Assembly (NCBI RefSeq): GCF_013364155.1 | Contig: NZ_CP054916.1 | Coordinates: forward strand, 62,001 to 126,000 | Source: Streptomyces sp. NA02950 | Lineage (GTDB): Bacteria > Actinomycetota > Actinomycetes > Streptomycetales > Streptomycetaceae | DNA length: 64,000 nucleotides | Direction: 5' to 3' | Part shown: positions 62,507 through 64,000 of the stretch, piece after piece | Layout: the number at the start of each line of letters is the position of its first letter | How positions within the stretch are numbered: the first letter of the stretch is position 1 | Notes under the pieces: model-generated | What the model saw: only the letters and a program-made list of their open reading frames with translations | Told to the model about the DNA's origin: nothing | Databases searched by the model: none | Position numbers and translations under genes: made by a program

Positions 62507-62696
62507 TCAGAAAAAACACCGTTGCAGTACTAAGTCCCCTCCAGGATGTGGCTGTTGGGCACATGTCGATGACCAACCGCCAGCCTTCGAATCTACGATG
62601 CCCCCACCATGACTCCCAAGGTGGACGCAGGTAGCCTTGAGGGTCGGTTGACGACGATGGCTGCCTCTAGCGGGCACAAGAGGGGGGAATACTCAC

Positions 62697-63272
62697 GTGG
62701 GCGATTCGGCAGGCAAGGGCGACGACAAGCTCCCGGCGCCTCCGGAAGGTTGGCTGCCACTCCTCCCTGGGGAGAAGGGAATCGCCGCTCCTGCCCCCCT
62801 ACGCACCCAGTATCCCAACCAGCCGAATATCTACGATCCTTCAGCTCCTCCACCGAAGCGGTCTCTCGGGCTTGGAGTTCAAGGGCCGGAAGCGCCGAAT
62901 CTGAAGATAGCGGACAAGGTGTTGAAAGGGGCTGCAGGGAAGGCGGACGAAGTTCACGATGCTTTCTACACACCTGCAGCTTCGCTGGAAGGCGTGACAA
63001 ACCTGGGAGTAGAGGCTCTCGGGGGCCTCCAGACCGCCAATGCACTGAAGAGGTCACACGCGAAGTGGGAGGAACACGCGGGGCTTGTGACTGCGTGGCT
63101 CACCAATATTGCCACGAGCCTGCGAGCAGCGGCTAACGCGTACAACGAAACGGACCATGGCGTAAAAGACAGTCTTGGCCCGTATTTGAAACAGGCTGCG
63201 CCTACCGATTCGTCGGATACGACACCACGTTCCTCCATTTTTTTGTATTACCCGCAGGACGGGAAAGAGTGA
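62697..63272 (+). CDS. Type VII (WXG100-like) secretion-associated protein
   Basis: A 191-residue protein from GTG 62697 (AAGAGGGGGG upstream). The Pro-rich first half (LPAPPEGWLPLLPGEKGIAA) is followed by a helical C-terminal half (KVLKGAAGKADEVHDAFYTP; KWEEHAGLVTAWLTNIATSL, RAAANAYNETDHGVKD) with the WxxH/N and YxxxD/ExxxH-like pattern of ESX helical hairpins. Base composition is lower in GC than upstream genes. Its stop overlaps the next start (TGATG). Confidence 0.6.
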   Translation: MGDSAGKGDDKLPAPPEGWLPLLPGEKGIAAPAPLRTQYPNQPNIYDPSAPPPKRSLGLGVQGPEAPNLKIADKVLKGAAGKADEVHDAFYTPAASLEGVTNLGVEALGGLQTANALKRSHAKWEEHAGLVTAWLTNIATSLRAAANAYNETDHGVKDSLGPYLKQAAPTDSSDTTPRSSIFLYYPQDGKE

Positions 63273-64000
63273 TGCCGTCCTTCTATCGTGAATTCATGTC
63301 TGCCGACCTTTCCACATTGGACAAGATCGCCACGAAGTGGGAAGTGGTTCACGGCAAGATAGAGAAGTTACCGAACCGCATACGAGACGAAGTACTAAAG
63401 CCTCTTAAAGATAAAGGCTACTGGGAGGGGGCTGCAGCCCCCTACGCCTGGACTCAAATTGACGATATTCAGCGTCAGGTGGCTGGTGCGGTGAAGGTGG
63501 CTAGCGCCGTCGCGAAAGTCCTGAAAGACGGGGCCGGGGAACTTAGGACGGCTCGAAAAGAATTGCGCGAAGCTGTCGCTAGGGCGAAGAAGAAGGGGCT
63601 TCACGTCGACGGTGATGGTCAGGTGTCGGGTAAGGTCGGTGGGTCAAGCGATGTGACGACCAGAGACGTTGACGACGCTCAGGATGAGATTATTGACATC
63701 CTGCGTAAGGCCTACCTGGTCGACGAGAACCTATCGATCGCGCTCATGTACGACGTCGGGATCGATGAATGGTTTAACACGAAACCGCGTTTGACAGATG
63801 TCAACCATAACTTGTCGCTCAGCATTCCTCAGTTCAATGCCGCGAATTTGGCTCTGGACGGTAAAGAGGCTCACCCGAAGCGCAATAATGCCGACCCGTA
63901 TGATATGGGTCTGGACTGGCTCGGAAACAGTGGCCCAGAGCATCAGGATTTCACTTACGGAGACAAATTTACCGAATTGATCCAGCGCAGCGACAGCATG
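63272..64000 (+). CDS. WXG100/LXG-like protein, possible polymorphic toxin (partial)
   Basis: From ATG 63272, 243 codons are visible without a stop; the gene continues past the window. The start (SADLSTLDKIATKWEVVHGK) and helical repeats (YWEGAAAPYAWTQIDDIQRQ; VASAVAKVLKDGAGELRTAR) look like the N-terminal trafficking domain of a type VII effector. Beyond about residue 150 the sequence turns polar and mixed (NTKPRLTDVNHNLSLSIPQF). It is coupled to the preceding small protein, as chaperone/effector pairs usually are. GC is visibly lower than in flanking genes. Confidence 0.6.
   Translation, partial: MPSFYREFMSADLSTLDKIATKWEVVHGKIEKLPNRIRDEVLKPLKDKGYWEGAAAPYAWTQIDDIQRQVAGAVKVASAVAKVLKDGAGELRTARKELREAVARAKKKGLHVDGDGQVSGKVGGSSDVTTRDVDDAQDEIIDILRKAYLVDENLSIALMYDVGIDEWFNTKPRLTDVNHNLSLSIPQFNAANLALDGKEAHPKRNNADPYDMGLDWLGNSGPEHQDFTYGDKFTELIQRSDSM

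Overview
The window is high-GC actinobacterial DNA, almost certainly Streptomyces or a close relative. The signs are strong third-position G/C bias, many GTG starts, ATGA/GTGA-coupled operons, and Streptomyces-typical families: XRE/DUF5753 + DUF397 + HATPase modules, the DUF574 methyltransferase, RacP/DUF6192, DUF6083 and FxLD lanthipeptides. Many transposases, decayed genes and recombination scars mark it as an accessory region. A candidate telomere-capping operon, a decayed helicase-associated-domain gene and the dense insertion sequences would fit a linear plasmid or a chromosome arm near an end; that is an inference.

Left part (1-9.7 kb). A wrecked FxLD lanthipeptide locus (precursor plus the first ~140 codons of a LanB dehydratase) is fused to an orphan piece of a CRISPR Cas3 HD domain. 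Next comes a leftward operon (HTH protein, ~712-aa protein, 81-aa protein, 249-aa HTH protein) whose last three genes resemble the tac/SCP1.126/tpc telomere-capping set of plasmid SCP1. An IS5-type element follows, then a coupled operon of membrane peptide, ECF-like sigma factor and coiled-coil/TPR protein.

9.7-23.6 kb. A complete leftward FxLD lanthipeptide cluster holds the precursor, a full-length LanB, a LanC cyclase and a PIMT-like methyltransferase. It is followed by two whiJ-like regulatory modules (XRE + DUF397 + HATPase; the first HATPase carries a frameshift), a zinc-finger/HTH protein, a sigma-like protein and a DUF574 methyltransferase.

23.96-44.6 kb. A 4.34-kb element bounded by 34-bp inverted repeats carries an MFS exporter, an IS5-type transposase, RacP and DUF6192. 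After it lie a decayed helicase, a DUF3592 membrane protein, an IS1380 element that has beheaded an ImmA/IrrE-MAB_1171c-serine hydrolase operon, a truncated NucA/NucB-type secreted nuclease facing a possible immunity gene, a RecD2-like helicase, DUF6083, and a small XRE regulator with a conspicuous set of operator-like repeats.

44.7-57.6 kb. Three apparently identical tandem IS701 copies are interrupted by an IS630 element. Then come IS5, IS30 and Tn3 remnants, an ECF41-type sigma factor, a MerR regulator with its truncated MFS target, and a TetR / aldo-keto reductase / quinone oxidoreductase operon with twin operators.

Right end (57.8-64 kb). A serine resolvase, a two-gene tyrosine-recombinase module (first gene frameshifted), and two coupled genes that look like a type VII (WXG100-like) secretion substrate pair; the second runs off the window.
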